From positions 166,782 to 230,781 of the forward strand of contig NZ_JANHLK010000009.1 of NCBI RefSeq assembly GCF_028682635.1: a stretch of DNA of 64,000 bases, read 5' to 3'. Position numbers and translations under genes: made by a program. Positions 8,239 to 16,084 of this stretch are shown in pieces. Each line of letters starts with the position of its first letter. The first letter of the stretch is position 1. The notes beneath the pieces are model-generated. The model had not been told where the DNA came from. It ran no database searches and worked only from the letters and a program-made list of their open reading frames with translations. This stretch comes from Pseudomonas putida (GTDB lineage: Bacteria > Pseudomonadota > Gammaproteobacteria > Pseudomonadales > Pseudomonadaceae).

Positions 8239-8468
8239 CAGAACGAATCACGCTCCTGATCGGCGGGTTGCTCGCGATCGGCCATGAAGTCTGCCGTAAT
8301 GCTTTCGCCATCGAACCAACTGTCCCAGGTTTCACCAGCGGGCGTGATGATGCGGCTTCGACCGACGGCGACGACGTCGACTCGTTTCACGTCGTTCGGC
8401 ATGGCTACAGCTTTCGGCAGGCGAACCGCCTGGCTTCGATTGCTCATGAAAAGAGTTGTCTGTTCCAT
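8238..8468 (-). CDS. vapB: VapB-type antitoxin
   Basis: The 76-residue partner of the PIN toxin, binding its active site and repressing the operon. An N-terminal AbrB/SpoVT-like fold is expected from the sequence TTLFMSNRSQAVRLPKAVAM, the signature of this antitoxin group. The acidic C terminus (ADREQPADQERD) is the likely toxin-binding tail. The start at 8468 follows an excellent AGGAGG site, whereas the longer frame to 8684 would read through the promoter and terminator. It is translated first and coupled to the toxin, as usual. Confidence 0.92.
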   Translation of the reverse strand: MEQTTLFMSNRSQAVRLPKAVAMPNDVKRVDVVAVGRSRIITPAGETWDSWFDGESITADFMADREQPADQERDSF

Positions 8469-8506
8469 CTGGGCCTCCTGCGCTTTTGCTGGCGCAATAA
8501 GTCCAA

Positions 8507-8534
8507 AGGATAGGTTTTGTTTTGGATATGTCAA
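8507..8534 (-). promoter_or_regulatory. vapB: Promoter of the vapBC pair
   Basis: On the minus strand TTGACA is followed after 16 bases by TATCCT. Between it and the ATG a TGCGC/GCGCA inverted repeat at 8479-8496 could serve as the operator for autorepression, which is known for VapBC but only inferred here. Confidence 0.65.
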
Positions 8535-8583
8535 TGGGATATACGTTGTGGCTGACGGAAGGAGTGCGCTCGATTCAGGACCA

Positions 8584-8631
8584 AAAACGGCCGCTGTCAG
8601 TGATGACAGGCGGCCGTTTTTGTTTGAGTCG
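8584..8631. terminator. Bidirectional terminator, copy 2 of the duplicated element
   Basis: It differs from the copy at 7771 at two of 48 positions. On the minus strand it ends the operon of the two tandem paralogues (the last stop codon is seven bases away) with a CCGTTTTTGG run. Confidence 0.88.
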
Positions 8632-8637
8632 TAACCT

Positions 8638-9090
8638 TTACTCGGCTTTTTCTTCCGGCGCTTCCAGCGACTCGCGGTAGACATCCAGTGCAGCGCTGAA
8701 ATCGGTGATGAACTGTGGCTCGCTCAACCATGCCTGGGCGGTCTCGCGGTCCATGCCGTCGGCCCACATGCGGTAGTCGATCAGCATGTCGGCGGCCAGG
8801 TGGGTGGCGGCCATGCCTTCGTCGTCGGCGTTTTCCATGTCCAGCAGTTCTGGATGGTCGATGATGATAAAGGCCAGGTTCGTCAGCAACACCGAGAGCA
8901 TTTCGCTGCGGCTGACGGCTTCCGCGTCGCGCATTTTGCTGAACATCGCCAGGGTGTATTCCGGGATCGGCTCGGCGAGGTGGCCAAGGTCATCGTCCAG
9001 CGCGGCGGGTTTGCGGCCGTGGATGTTGATCTGCTTGGCTTTGGCTTTTGCGCGCTTGGCGCGTTTCTGTTGCTTGTTCAGGGAGGCCAT
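8638..9090 (-). CDS. Protein of unknown function, tandem paralogue 2
   Basis: Encodes 150 residues of unknown function. The N terminus MASLNKQQKRAKRAKAKAKQ is strongly basic and nearly the same as in the next gene. The remainder is acidic and probably helical, with DMLIDYRMWADGMDRETAQAWLSEPQF aligning to the paralogue's ALIEYRQWSTETDEAGALAWIESPAF. There is no signal peptide or membrane segment. It begins 6 bases after the paralogue's stop and is followed by a terminator. The basic tail plus acidic body may suggest nucleic-acid or ribosome binding, but this is speculation from composition. Confidence 0.8.
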   Translation of the reverse strand: MASLNKQQKRAKRAKAKAKQINIHGRKPAALDDDLGHLAEPIPEYTLAMFSKMRDAEAVSRSEMLSVLLTNLAFIIIDHPELLDMENADDEGMAATHLAADMLIDYRMWADGMDRETAQAWLSEPQFITDFSAALDVYRESLEAPEEKAE

Positions 9091-9096
9091 GGGAAC

Positions 9097-9513
9097 TCAG
9101 TTCGGTTTCTGTTGGGTTTGCGCAGCAATGGCGTCGGACGCCGCCACGTAGTCAGCCTGGAAGGCTGGGGATTCGATCCACGCCAAAGCGCCGGCTTCGT
9201 CGGTTTCGGTGGACCATTGGCGATATTCGATCAGCGCGGCGAGGATGAAGTCCATCGCGCCTTCTTCACCTTCCTGCTCGTACACCAGCTCCAGCAGCGG
9301 GTCTTCGAGGAAAGCCGTGCACATGGCCTGCTGGCTGAGCTTCTCGGCGTCGATCATTTTCTTGAACAGTTCGGTCAGGTCCACCGACTCGAAGTCGATG
9401 CGATCGTCGTTCGGGTCCAGCTCGACCGGCGCAGCAGCTCGCTGGGTGCGGTTCTGCTTGGCCTTGGCCTTGGCGCGGGAGGCGCGTTTATGTTGCTTGT
9501 TGGCGGAGGCCAT
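9097..9513 (-). CDS. Protein of unknown function, tandem paralogue 1
   Basis: Encodes 138 residues, opening MASANKQHKRASRAKAKAKQ. A linker follows, then an acidic helical body (FESVDLTELFKKMIDAEKLSQQAM, EYRQWSTETDEAGALAWIESPAFQADY). It shares the same layout as its downstream neighbour, so the pair arose by duplication and has since diverged widely outside the N terminus and the C-terminal W-L-S-P block. It starts 38 bases after the hydrolase stop, so the three genes probably form one minus-strand unit. I do not recognise a named family. Confidence 0.8.
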   Translation of the reverse strand: MASANKQHKRASRAKAKAKQNRTQRAAAPVELDPNDDRIDFESVDLTELFKKMIDAEKLSQQAMCTAFLEDPLLELVYEQEGEEGAMDFILAALIEYRQWSTETDEAGALAWIESPAFQADYVAASDAIAAQTQQKPN

Positions 9514-9551
9514 GGGCGTCGTTCCGTAATTCGATTAAAAGGGCAGGTGAC

Positions 9552-10514
9552 TCAGCGGCGAGGCACTGTCCGCCCGGGTGTGTCGGGGGCCAGCTCGCCG
9601 TTTTGCAGCCAGGACAGTGCAATGGGCCATAGTGTGGCTTGGTATGCGCTGCGAAAAAAGGCGAAATGACCAACTTCCTGCTCGCCGATGTCTTGGGGGG
9701 TAATGCGCAGGTGAGTGTTGGTGCTGGCGGTGAAGTAGCCGAGCAGGCGTTCGATGGCCGGGATTGTGCCGTAGGGATCGTCGCTGAGGCTGATCGCCAG
9801 GTTTTTCGCGGTGACGGCAGCGAAGTGTCTGACATGAATGTCCTGGCCGCTGGGACGCTTCTCGTAACGCGCGGTGGGCGTGCTCCAGTCGCGCACTACA
9901 CCGGCTGGCGTGTCTTCCAGCCAGCCGAGGCGTTTGCCGGGAAAGTAGCCGCAGAGCATCGTCACCAGCGGCATCACCACATGCCACTTGCCAAACATCC
10001 GCCAGCGATGAGCGGGTTCATAGTCGCGCCAGTAAGCGAATTGCGCGCCGACCGTCACCAGGCGACGGATTAGCTGTCCGGACGCTCCCAGCCCCGCTGC
10101 ACAGCCACCAAAGCTGTGACCGACCACATCGATCGGCTGACCTGGAAACTCACGCTGTGCGCGCTTGAGCATCGCCTCGAAGTCCAGGGCCCCCCAGTCG
10201 GACCAGGACGCCTTCAGTCCTTTCATCGATGCGGGCCGTGATTCGCCGATGCCGCGGTAGTCGTAGGTGATGACATCGAAGCCGTTGGCAAACAGGTAAT
10301 CGGCGAAGCGCGAGTAGTGTCGGCAGCGCACCGATGTGGCGGCGTTGATGATGACGACTGCCCGGGAAGCGTCCGGCTCCGCATGCCGCCAGGTGAAGCC
10401 GCCAAGGACGAAACCGTCGGCGGCGGGTTGCTTGAACGGTTCGCCCGAAGCGCCAGTCGTTAGCGGCAGCTCGATTTGAGTGGGGGCGAGGGATGCCATG
10501 TCCTGCACATTCAT
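9552..10514 (-). CDS. Alpha/beta-fold hydrolase
   Basis: Predicted serine hydrolase or esterase of 320 residues with unknown substrate. The nucleophile elbow GHSFGG is present, preceded by VITYDYRGIGES, a typical strand-loop of the fold. LSDDPYGTIPA supplies a candidate acid, and EVGHFAFFRSAY the catalytic His. The ATG at 10514 (MNVQDMASL) has an AAAGG about 11 bases before it. The longer frame begins with TTG at 10547 and is less convincing. No signal peptide is seen, so it is cytosolic. It heads a unit with the two tandem paralogues, which gives no firm hint of its role. Confidence 0.86.
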   Translation of the reverse strand: MNVQDMASLAPTQIELPLTTGASGEPFKQPAADGFVLGGFTWRHAEPDASRAVVIINAATSVRCRHYSRFADYLFANGFDVITYDYRGIGESRPASMKGLKASWSDWGALDFEAMLKRAQREFPGQPIDVVGHSFGGCAAGLGASGQLIRRLVTVGAQFAYWRDYEPAHRWRMFGKWHVVMPLVTMLCGYFPGKRLGWLEDTPAGVVRDWSTPTARYEKRPSGQDIHVRHFAAVTAKNLAISLSDDPYGTIPAIERLLGYFTASTNTHLRITPQDIGEQEVGHFAFFRSAYQATLWPIALSWLQNGELAPDTPGRTVPRR

Positions 10515-10576
10515 TGGCGTCGGACCTTTGCGGGTAGCTGACAACAATAGTCTTCACGCCGCGTATGAACAATCCA

Positions 10577-11629
10577 TCACGGTTCCTGATGAAGTCGCTC
10601 TTCAAGCACTGCCCGCTCTCGATCCAGTTCCGCGCGTAACTCTTCCTCGCTCGGCAGTACCAGTTGGTATTTGCTGGCAAATAATTGTTCGTTGCCCTCC
10701 AGCACTGAGTAGCGCACTACGGACTCATCCTTTTGCGCGCAGAGAATGATGCCTACAGTGGGGCCGTCTTCTTCTCCCCGCTTGAGGTCGTCGTACATGC
10801 GCACGTACATGTCCATCTGGCCTACATCCTGATGGGTCAGTTCACCACGCTTGATATCGAAGATGACGAAGCACTTGAGCAGGTAGTTGTAAAAAACCAG
10901 ATCGATGTAGAAGTCCTTGCTCTCGGTGCTGATGCGCTGTTGCCGGGCGATGAAAGCAAAGCCTTTGCCCAGTTCGAGCAGGAAATCCTGCAACTGTTCG
11001 ATCAGAGCCTGTTCGATCTCGCTTTCCTGAAGCCTGCCGGCACTGGGCAGGCCAAGGAATTCCAGCACAACCGGATCGCGGATGAAGTCCCGAGGGCTGG
11101 CCTTCATTTGCTGAATATTGGTGGTTGCTTCCTGAATGACGGGGCAGCGATCGCGGCTCGCCAAAAGACGTTCGTAGTACAGGGTATTGATCTGGCGCTC
11201 CAGCGCTCGGCTTGACCAGTTTTGGGTGGCAGACTCGTTCATGTACCAGAGGCGGGCGTTTTCGTTGTCGACTCTTAGCAGCCTGCGGTAGTGGGTCCAG
11301 CTCAATTCGTGACGCAGTGCGTCACAAATTGGGAACGCTTGGTAGAACAGGCGCATATACCGAAGGTTGGAGGCGTCGAAGCCCTTGCCGAATTCCGCTG
11401 TAAGTACCTTGGCCAAGGTCGAAAGCAATTGTTTTCCATACCCCGCCCGCCGGGCTCCTTCCTGCTCGAATTCGACAATATGCCGACCGATTTGCCAGCA
11501 GCTTTGCACTTGAATGGTATCGACCGCGCGCAATACCTTCTGTCGTGCCTGGCGGATCAGCTCACCAAGATTGCCAAGCAGTGAGGTGATTTGTGGGTCT
11601 TGTGTGTCATCGGGTACGAGGGCGCTCAT
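10577..11629 (-). CDS. YhcG-family PD-(D/E)XK nuclease (DUF1016)
   Basis: Encodes 350 residues in two parts. An N-terminal DUF1016-type helical domain holds LRYMRLFYQAFPICDALRHELSWTHYRRLL. The C-terminal nuclease-like domain begins after an acidic linker, with FYIDLVFYN (the D) followed by FVIFDIKRG in place of the (D/E)xK element. The start MSALVP at 11629 is preferred to longer frames because those read through sequence without ribosome sites. Members are patchily distributed and often near mobile or defence genes. A role in restriction of foreign DNA or in recombination is suspected but unproven. It lies between ordinary genes here. Confidence 0.9.
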   Translation of the reverse strand: MSALVPDDTQDPQITSLLGNLGELIRQARQKVLRAVDTIQVQSCWQIGRHIVEFEQEGARRAGYGKQLLSTLAKVLTAEFGKGFDASNLRYMRLFYQAFPICDALRHELSWTHYRRLLRVDNENARLWYMNESATQNWSSRALERQINTLYYERLLASRDRCPVIQEATTNIQQMKASPRDFIRDPVVLEFLGLPSAGRLQESEIEQALIEQLQDFLLELGKGFAFIARQQRISTESKDFYIDLVFYNYLLKCFVIFDIKRGELTHQDVGQMDMYVRMYDDLKRGEEDGPTVGIILCAQKDESVVRYSVLEGNEQLFASKYQLVLPSEEELRAELDRERAVLEERLHQEP

Positions 11630-11868
11630 GGAGTCTTCCGCAATAAGCTGAACAGGCAGAAGAGAATGGCAAGAGAGCATGGGTCGATGCTGCAGGGCGC
11701 AGCTGAAAAGACCGAAGGACCGGACTGATAGGCGTGAAGGGTGACGGAGCGATTCACGTAGTACGTTTCGTAGTGGCTCCAAGTACAAATCGTTCTAGAA
11801 CACGACGACGGCGCCGGAAATCAAAATTGAGTAACGATTGGGTTCCATGGAGCCCGGGAGTCGTCATC

Positions 11869-12318
11869 ATGAAATCTGTGAAGTCACTGTTCCTTCCCTT
11901 TGTCGCCATCGGTGTGTTGATGTTTCCGATTGCACCGCACGCTGCCAGCCTCGAGCCGATCGACAGTTCGGGCGTGCAGGTTCAACGGCAGGAACAAAAC
12001 GGAATTACCTACCTGTCTGGCGGTATCGGTGAGGATGAGGCGAAAGCGATCCAGCAAACCACCGGTTACAACCTGCATATGACGTTCTCTGTCGGCGTCG
12101 AGAACAAATACATTCCGGACGTCGATGTAGTCATTCATAACGCGCAGGGACAGAGCGTGTTGACCCTGACTCAAGCGGGTCCGCTGGTTTACGTCCAGCT
12201 GCCTCCTGGCAAGTACACGGTGGTTGCGACCCGTGCTGGCGAACAGCGGCGTGATACCACGGATGTTGGCACGGGAACCGCGCGCAATCTGGTATTTCAC
12301 TGGAATGGTGATGTCTAG
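11869..12318 (+). CDS. Secreted carboxypeptidase-regulatory-like protein
   Basis: A 149-residue exported protein of unknown function. The signal peptide MKSVKSLFLPFVAIGVLMF is followed by a cleavage site after PHAA. The mature part contains VENKYIPDVDVVIHNAQGQSVLT and PLVYVQLPPGKYTVVATRAG, the strand pattern of carboxypeptidase-regulatory or transthyretin-like beta folds that in Pseudomonas occur in small periplasmic proteins. The ATG at 11869 has GGGAG upstream. Frames starting further upstream lack a signal sequence. The downstream gene is convergent, with a palindrome between them. Confidence 0.8.
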   Translation: MKSVKSLFLPFVAIGVLMFPIAPHAASLEPIDSSGVQVQRQEQNGITYLSGGIGEDEAKAIQQTTGYNLHMTFSVGVENKYIPDVDVVIHNAQGQSVLTLTQAGPLVYVQLPPGKYTVVATRAGEQRRDTTDVGTGTARNLVFHWNGDV

Positions 12319-12357
12319 CCGAGTGTAGGCGTGAGGCGATTTCGTCAGCGTTCAAAT

Positions 12358-12389
12358 CCGCAAACAGCAGCTTTCACTGCTGTTTGCGG
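12358..12389. terminator. Palindrome between convergent genes
   Basis: A perfect 13-bp inverted repeat (CCGCAAACAGCAG) with a six-base loop lies between the two convergent genes. No T-run follows on either strand, so intrinsic termination is uncertain. Confidence 0.5.
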
Positions 12390-12464
12390 AACATCGCGCG
12401 CTAGAGTTTTCGGTTTGCCGGCGTGCGATGGATGGTTTGCTGAACAAACACCTGGGGGATGGAG

Positions 12465-12902
12465 TTAGCGGATACTGCGGATGTTGCCTTTGTTGCCTTT
12501 TACGGTGACGGATACTTTCTTGAAGATGAAGTAGTTTTCTTCGTTCACTTCATAGCGAGGGGCGACGATCAGGTCGGCGCCGGAAGATTTGACCGCTTTG
12601 TAGGCCGCAGCAGATTTAACCGCGCTGACGGGATCCAGACCAAGGCCGCTCAAGGCGCCGCTCTGACCGCCATAGCTGACGCCGTCGGCAAATTGGGAAT
12701 CGCCGCCGAATTTGAGGAAACCGAACAGAACGTTGACCGAAGACTGGCCGGAGATCGCGTCACCGACAGCGATGTCCGCTTTCAGGTCGGCTTTGACGGT
12801 GCTGTCGATTGGCGAGGACGGCTGGCTGTTGTTGTAGCTGACGCAGCCGCTGGCGGTGGCAATGATTGTCGATAGGGCGAGGAACTTCAAAAGCGTGTTC
12901 AA
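12465..12902 (-). CDS. Putative outer-membrane lipoprotein
   Basis: A 145-residue lipoprotein of unknown function, read from a TTG codon at 12902 that has AAGGA eight bases before it. From this start the product opens MNTLLKFLALSTIIATASGC, a compact lipoprotein signal with the lipobox Cys. The ATG start at 12935 would add eleven basic residues and has no ribosome site. The mature part is rich in Gly, Ser and Ala and includes a repeated AVKSAAAYKAVKSSGADLIVAPRYEV segment, reminiscent of small YajG/TraT-like surface lipoproteins, though no family is certain. Confidence 0.78.
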   Translation of the reverse strand: MNTLLKFLALSTIIATASGCVSYNNSQPSSPIDSTVKADLKADIAVGDAISGQSSVNVLFGFLKFGGDSQFADGVSYGGQSGALSGLGLDPVSAVKSAAAYKAVKSSGADLIVAPRYEVNEENYFIFKKVSVTVKGNKGNIRSIR

Positions 12903-13097
12903 TAGCTGCTTCCTTACGTTTAAACGTGAATGCATGCAGGCAGATTGGCTGCTGCAGTATTTTCACCGGGTAAGCGTGTGCCCTCTATGAGAGGGATCCT
13001 AGAGCGCTGTATGAAGAGTTGGCACAAATCTAGGGAAGTAGTGCCTTGTAGGCGTAGGAATTTTCGTTTGCGATGAATTTGGTTAAATCCCGGGCAT

Positions 13098-13131
13098 AAA
13101 AAACCCTGAATCTCGCAATTCAGGGTTTCGT
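13098..13131 (-). terminator. Rho-independent terminator of the TSUP gene
   Basis: On the minus strand the stem AAACCCTGAATT pairs with its complement around a short loop and runs into six T's. It lies about 20 bases after the TSUP stop codon. Confidence 0.85.
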
Positions 13132-13152
13132 TCACTCAGTGAAGGCCGGCGA

Positions 13153-13944
13153 TCAGAGCGAGGCTACCAAGTGCGTGAAGGCAACGCGCAAGGGATTGGT
13201 TTCCACGCTCAGAAGCTTGATAGCCAGCGCACAGCAGACCACGATCAACATGGGCTTGATTAGCCGTGGGCCGACCCGAACAGCGGCGCGCGCACCCAAT
13301 TGCGCGCCGATAAAGGCCGCCAGGGCCATGGCGATTGCGATCGGCCAGATGATCACCCCTTTGGTAATGAACACCGACAGCGAACCCAAGTTGCAGGAGG
13401 CATTGGCAAGTTTGGTAAAGCTCATGGCTCGCATCATGCCCAAGCCGCAGAGAAGAACGAACCCGACGATAAAGAACGAGCCCACGCCGGGACCAAATAT
13501 GCCGTCGTAAAAGCCCAGTATCGGCGCCACGGTAAACGAAAAAAGCAGAATGCCAATTCTCTTGCGTCGATCTTCGTTGGCCAGCTTTGGAGATAGCGCA
13601 AAATAGATGGCCACCAGAATCAGCATGATCGGTACGCAAACTTCCAGATAGCGCTTATCGATAGAGCTGACGAGCAAGGCACCACTGGCACCGCCAACGA
13701 ATCCGCAGATAACCAGGAAGCGGCCTTCTCTCCATTCGATCATTCCCTTGCGGGCAAAGGTAACTGTTGCCGATATGGTCGCCGAAGCCGCCTGGAATTT
13801 GTTGGTGGCTATCGCACTGATGGGATCGACACTGGCTAAAAGCAAGGCAGGCAAAGTAATCAGCCCGCCACCGCCGGCAATTGCATCAAAAAAGCCGGCG
13901 CAAAAAGCAACGAGCGCCAACATGTCAATTACATCCCAAGACAT
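13153..13944 (-). CDS. TSUP-family (TauE/SafE) membrane permease
   Basis: Inner-membrane protein of 263 residues with about eight hydrophobic segments. The N-terminal stretch AGFFDAIAGGGGLITLPALLL and the second-half motif LGFYDGIFGPGVGSFF are the two internal repeats typical of TauE/SafE (TSUP) proteins, which move sulfonates, sulfite or other organosulfur or carboxylate anions. In E. coli this form is called YfcA. Substrate cannot be assigned and no sulfur genes adjoin it. It is a single-gene unit with its own terminator. Confidence 0.9.
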   Translation of the reverse strand: MSWDVIDMLALVAFCAGFFDAIAGGGGLITLPALLLASVDPISAIATNKFQAASATISATVTFARKGMIEWREGRFLVICGFVGGASGALLVSSIDKRYLEVCVPIMLILVAIYFALSPKLANEDRRKRIGILLFSFTVAPILGFYDGIFGPGVGSFFIVGFVLLCGLGMMRAMSFTKLANASCNLGSLSVFITKGVIIWPIAIAMALAAFIGAQLGARAAVRVGPRLIKPMLIVVCCALAIKLLSVETNPLRVAFTHLVASL

Positions 13945-14367
13945 TACATTCCCTCCTTGTAGTTATTGCCCATTAATCCCATGACTGTTCGTTCAGGCAG
14001 CTCCGCTTCCGATTCTGCTCAGCTTCATGATCAGGGTATGTCGTCCATTTCCGTTAAATCAGACGGAGAGTTCAGACAGACTCGTGAGGCTGGCAAAAAT
14101 GGCCGATGACCACACCTGAAACTTCTCGGCCTCGCAAGCGTTAAGGCGCTTGCTGGCGTGGCGATAGGGAGGTGGGGGGTTACTGACTTATGAGTTTCGT
14201 TCGGACGCTACGACGCGTGGCCTACTGCTCCACACCCCCCGGCACTACCGAGCTTTTTCTTGGGAACCGAGCATATTTTTACTATTTTTCCTCGCCGCCA
14301 GAGTCGAGCATGATCCAGCGAAACCAATAATAACTGACCGTTTCAGCGGTCGGCATGGGAGTAGCGT
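13945..14367. other. Divergent intergenic region before the polyamine cluster
   Basis: About 420 bases upstream of both the TSUP gene and the aldehyde dehydrogenase gene. It contains a 7-bp GC-rich hairpin at 14134-14153 (GCAAGCG arms) and G-rich runs near 14170. I could not assign a promoter with confidence. It is the natural place for a binding site of the LuxR-type regulator encoded at 16085. Confidence 0.4.
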
Positions 14368-15858
14368 GTGCTCGATCTCAACTACTGGCAGCAGCGGGCT
14401 GCCCGGCAAACATTCATTTCAAATGCCTTGATCGCAGGGCAGCAGGTTGCGTGCGCTTCGGGTGCGACTTTCGAGGTGATCAACCCGGCGACCAACCAGC
14501 TGTTGGCCTGTGTCACCGCCTGCGGCGAGGACGAAGTGAACCTTGCCGTGCGCTCGGCTCGCCGGGCGTTCGAAGAGGGGCCGTGGGCCCGTATGGCCCC
14601 GGTGGAACGCAAGAAGATCCTGATCCGGCTCTCCGAACTGCTGCTGGCCAACCGCGAGGAGCTGGCACTGCTCGACTCGCTGAGCATGGGCAAGCCGGTC
14701 ATGGATGCCTACAACATCGATGTACCTGGCGCGGCCCATGTGTTCGCCTGGTACGGTGAAGCCCTGGACAAGCTCTACGACCAGGTTGCGCCGACCGCGC
14801 GCAATGCCCTCGCCACCATCACTCGCGAGGCCCTGGGGGTGGTTGCTGCCGTGGTGCCATGGAATTTCCCGCTGGACATGGCGGCCTGGAAGCTCGCCCC
14901 GGCATTGGCCGCCGGTAACAGCGTGGTCCTCAAACCCGCCGAGCAGTCACCATTCTCCGCCTTGCGCCTGGGTCAGTTGGCGCTCGAGGCCGGCATACCG
15001 GAAGGGGTATTGAATGTTGTCCCGGGCCTGGGCGAAAGCGCCGGCAAGGCCCTGGGGCTGCATCCTGATGTGGACTGCCTGGTGTTCACCGGCTCGACCC
15101 AGGTTGGCAAGTACTTCATGCAGTACTCGGCGCAGTCCAACCTCAAGCAGGTCTGGCTGGAGTGCGGCGGCAAGAGCCCGAACCTGGTCTTCGAAGACTG
15201 CCAGGACCTGGATCTGGCCGCGGAAAAAGCCGCGTTCGGCATTTTCTTCAATCAGGGCGAAGTCTGCTCGGCCAACTCCCGGCTTTACGTGCAACGCTCT
15301 ATCTACGATGAGTTCGTCGAGCGCCTGATCGCCAAGGCTCGGACCTGGATGCCCGGTGATCCGTTGGACCCACAAAGCAGGGCAGGTGCGATCGTCGATA
15401 GCGAGCAAGCCACCCGCATCATGAAGGCGATCGAGCAGGCACGGGGTGAAGGTGCGAAGCTCCTGGCAGGCGGCGATCGCCTGACGATCAATGGGTCTTC
15501 GAACTTCATCCAGCCGACGATCTTCGCTGACGTGGGTAGAAACATGAGCCTGGCGCGTGATGAAGTGTTCGGTCCGGTGCTGGCCATCAGTGCCTTCGAC
15601 TCCGAAGAAGAGGCGATTGAGTTGGCCAACGACAGCATCTACGGGCTGGCCGCTTCAGTCTGGAGCGATGACCTGAACCGCGCTCATCGGGTGGCCCGGG
15701 CATTGAAGGCCGGGACTGTTTCGGTCAACACCATGGATGCACTGGATGTCGCCATTCCTTTTGGTGGCGGCAAGCAGTCCGGTTTCGGGCGCGATCTTTC
15801 CCTCCATTCGTTCGACAAGTACACGCAACTCAAAACCACCTGGTTCCAGCTTCGTTGA
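14368..15858 (+). CDS. NAD(P)-dependent aldehyde dehydrogenase, KauB/PuuC type
   Basis: Oxidises an aminoaldehyde to the acid in polyamine breakdown, for example 4-aminobutyraldehyde (or its gamma-glutamyl form) to GABA. It has 496 residues with the cofactor stretch VVPWNFPLDMAAWKLAPALAAGN, the general base E265 in LECGGK and catalytic C300 in NQGEVCSANSR. The start is GTG at 14368, read as MLDLNYWQQRA, with GGGAG before it. The LDLNYWQQRA opening is shared with PuuC and KauB. It is the first gene of a plus-strand cluster with a transaminase and a PuuP-like permease, which supports the polyamine role. A terminator follows. Confidence 0.9.
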   Translation: MLDLNYWQQRAARQTFISNALIAGQQVACASGATFEVINPATNQLLACVTACGEDEVNLAVRSARRAFEEGPWARMAPVERKKILIRLSELLLANREELALLDSLSMGKPVMDAYNIDVPGAAHVFAWYGEALDKLYDQVAPTARNALATITREALGVVAAVVPWNFPLDMAAWKLAPALAAGNSVVLKPAEQSPFSALRLGQLALEAGIPEGVLNVVPGLGESAGKALGLHPDVDCLVFTGSTQVGKYFMQYSAQSNLKQVWLECGGKSPNLVFEDCQDLDLAAEKAAFGIFFNQGEVCSANSRLYVQRSIYDEFVERLIAKARTWMPGDPLDPQSRAGAIVDSEQATRIMKAIEQARGEGAKLLAGGDRLTINGSSNFIQPTIFADVGRNMSLARDEVFGPVLAISAFDSEEEAIELANDSIYGLAASVWSDDLNRAHRVARALKAGTVSVNTMDALDVAIPFGGGKQSGFGRDLSLHSFDKYTQLKTTWFQLR

Positions 15859-15898
15859 GACCGACCACGTCGCAAGGCGTGGCAGGGAAAACCCATCT

Positions 15899-15928
15899 GC
15901 ACGCACCCCTCGGGGTGGCGTGCTTTTC
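15899..15928 (+). terminator. Rho-independent terminator of the aldehyde dehydrogenase gene
   Basis: Stem GCACGC-ACCCC pairs with GGGGT-GCGTGC (one bulged G) and is followed by TTTTC. It separates the dehydrogenase gene from the regulator gene. Confidence 0.75.
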
Positions 15929-16084
15929 ATGCTTGTGGGGCCGCTGGAGCGGTCATTCAGCACCCATTGGTCGACTCACCCTAACGGGTGATATCGGCAG
16001 TTTTGCGAGCGTGGGAACATCATTTCAACCCCGGCACCAGTCACCTCGTGTCGCTCCCAATCGTACTTTCGGCGAGTCTTTGAA

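Noticed and set aside
7892..8259. Plus-strand frames opposite vapC
   Set aside because: Overlap a well-supported PIN toxin gene on the minus strand.
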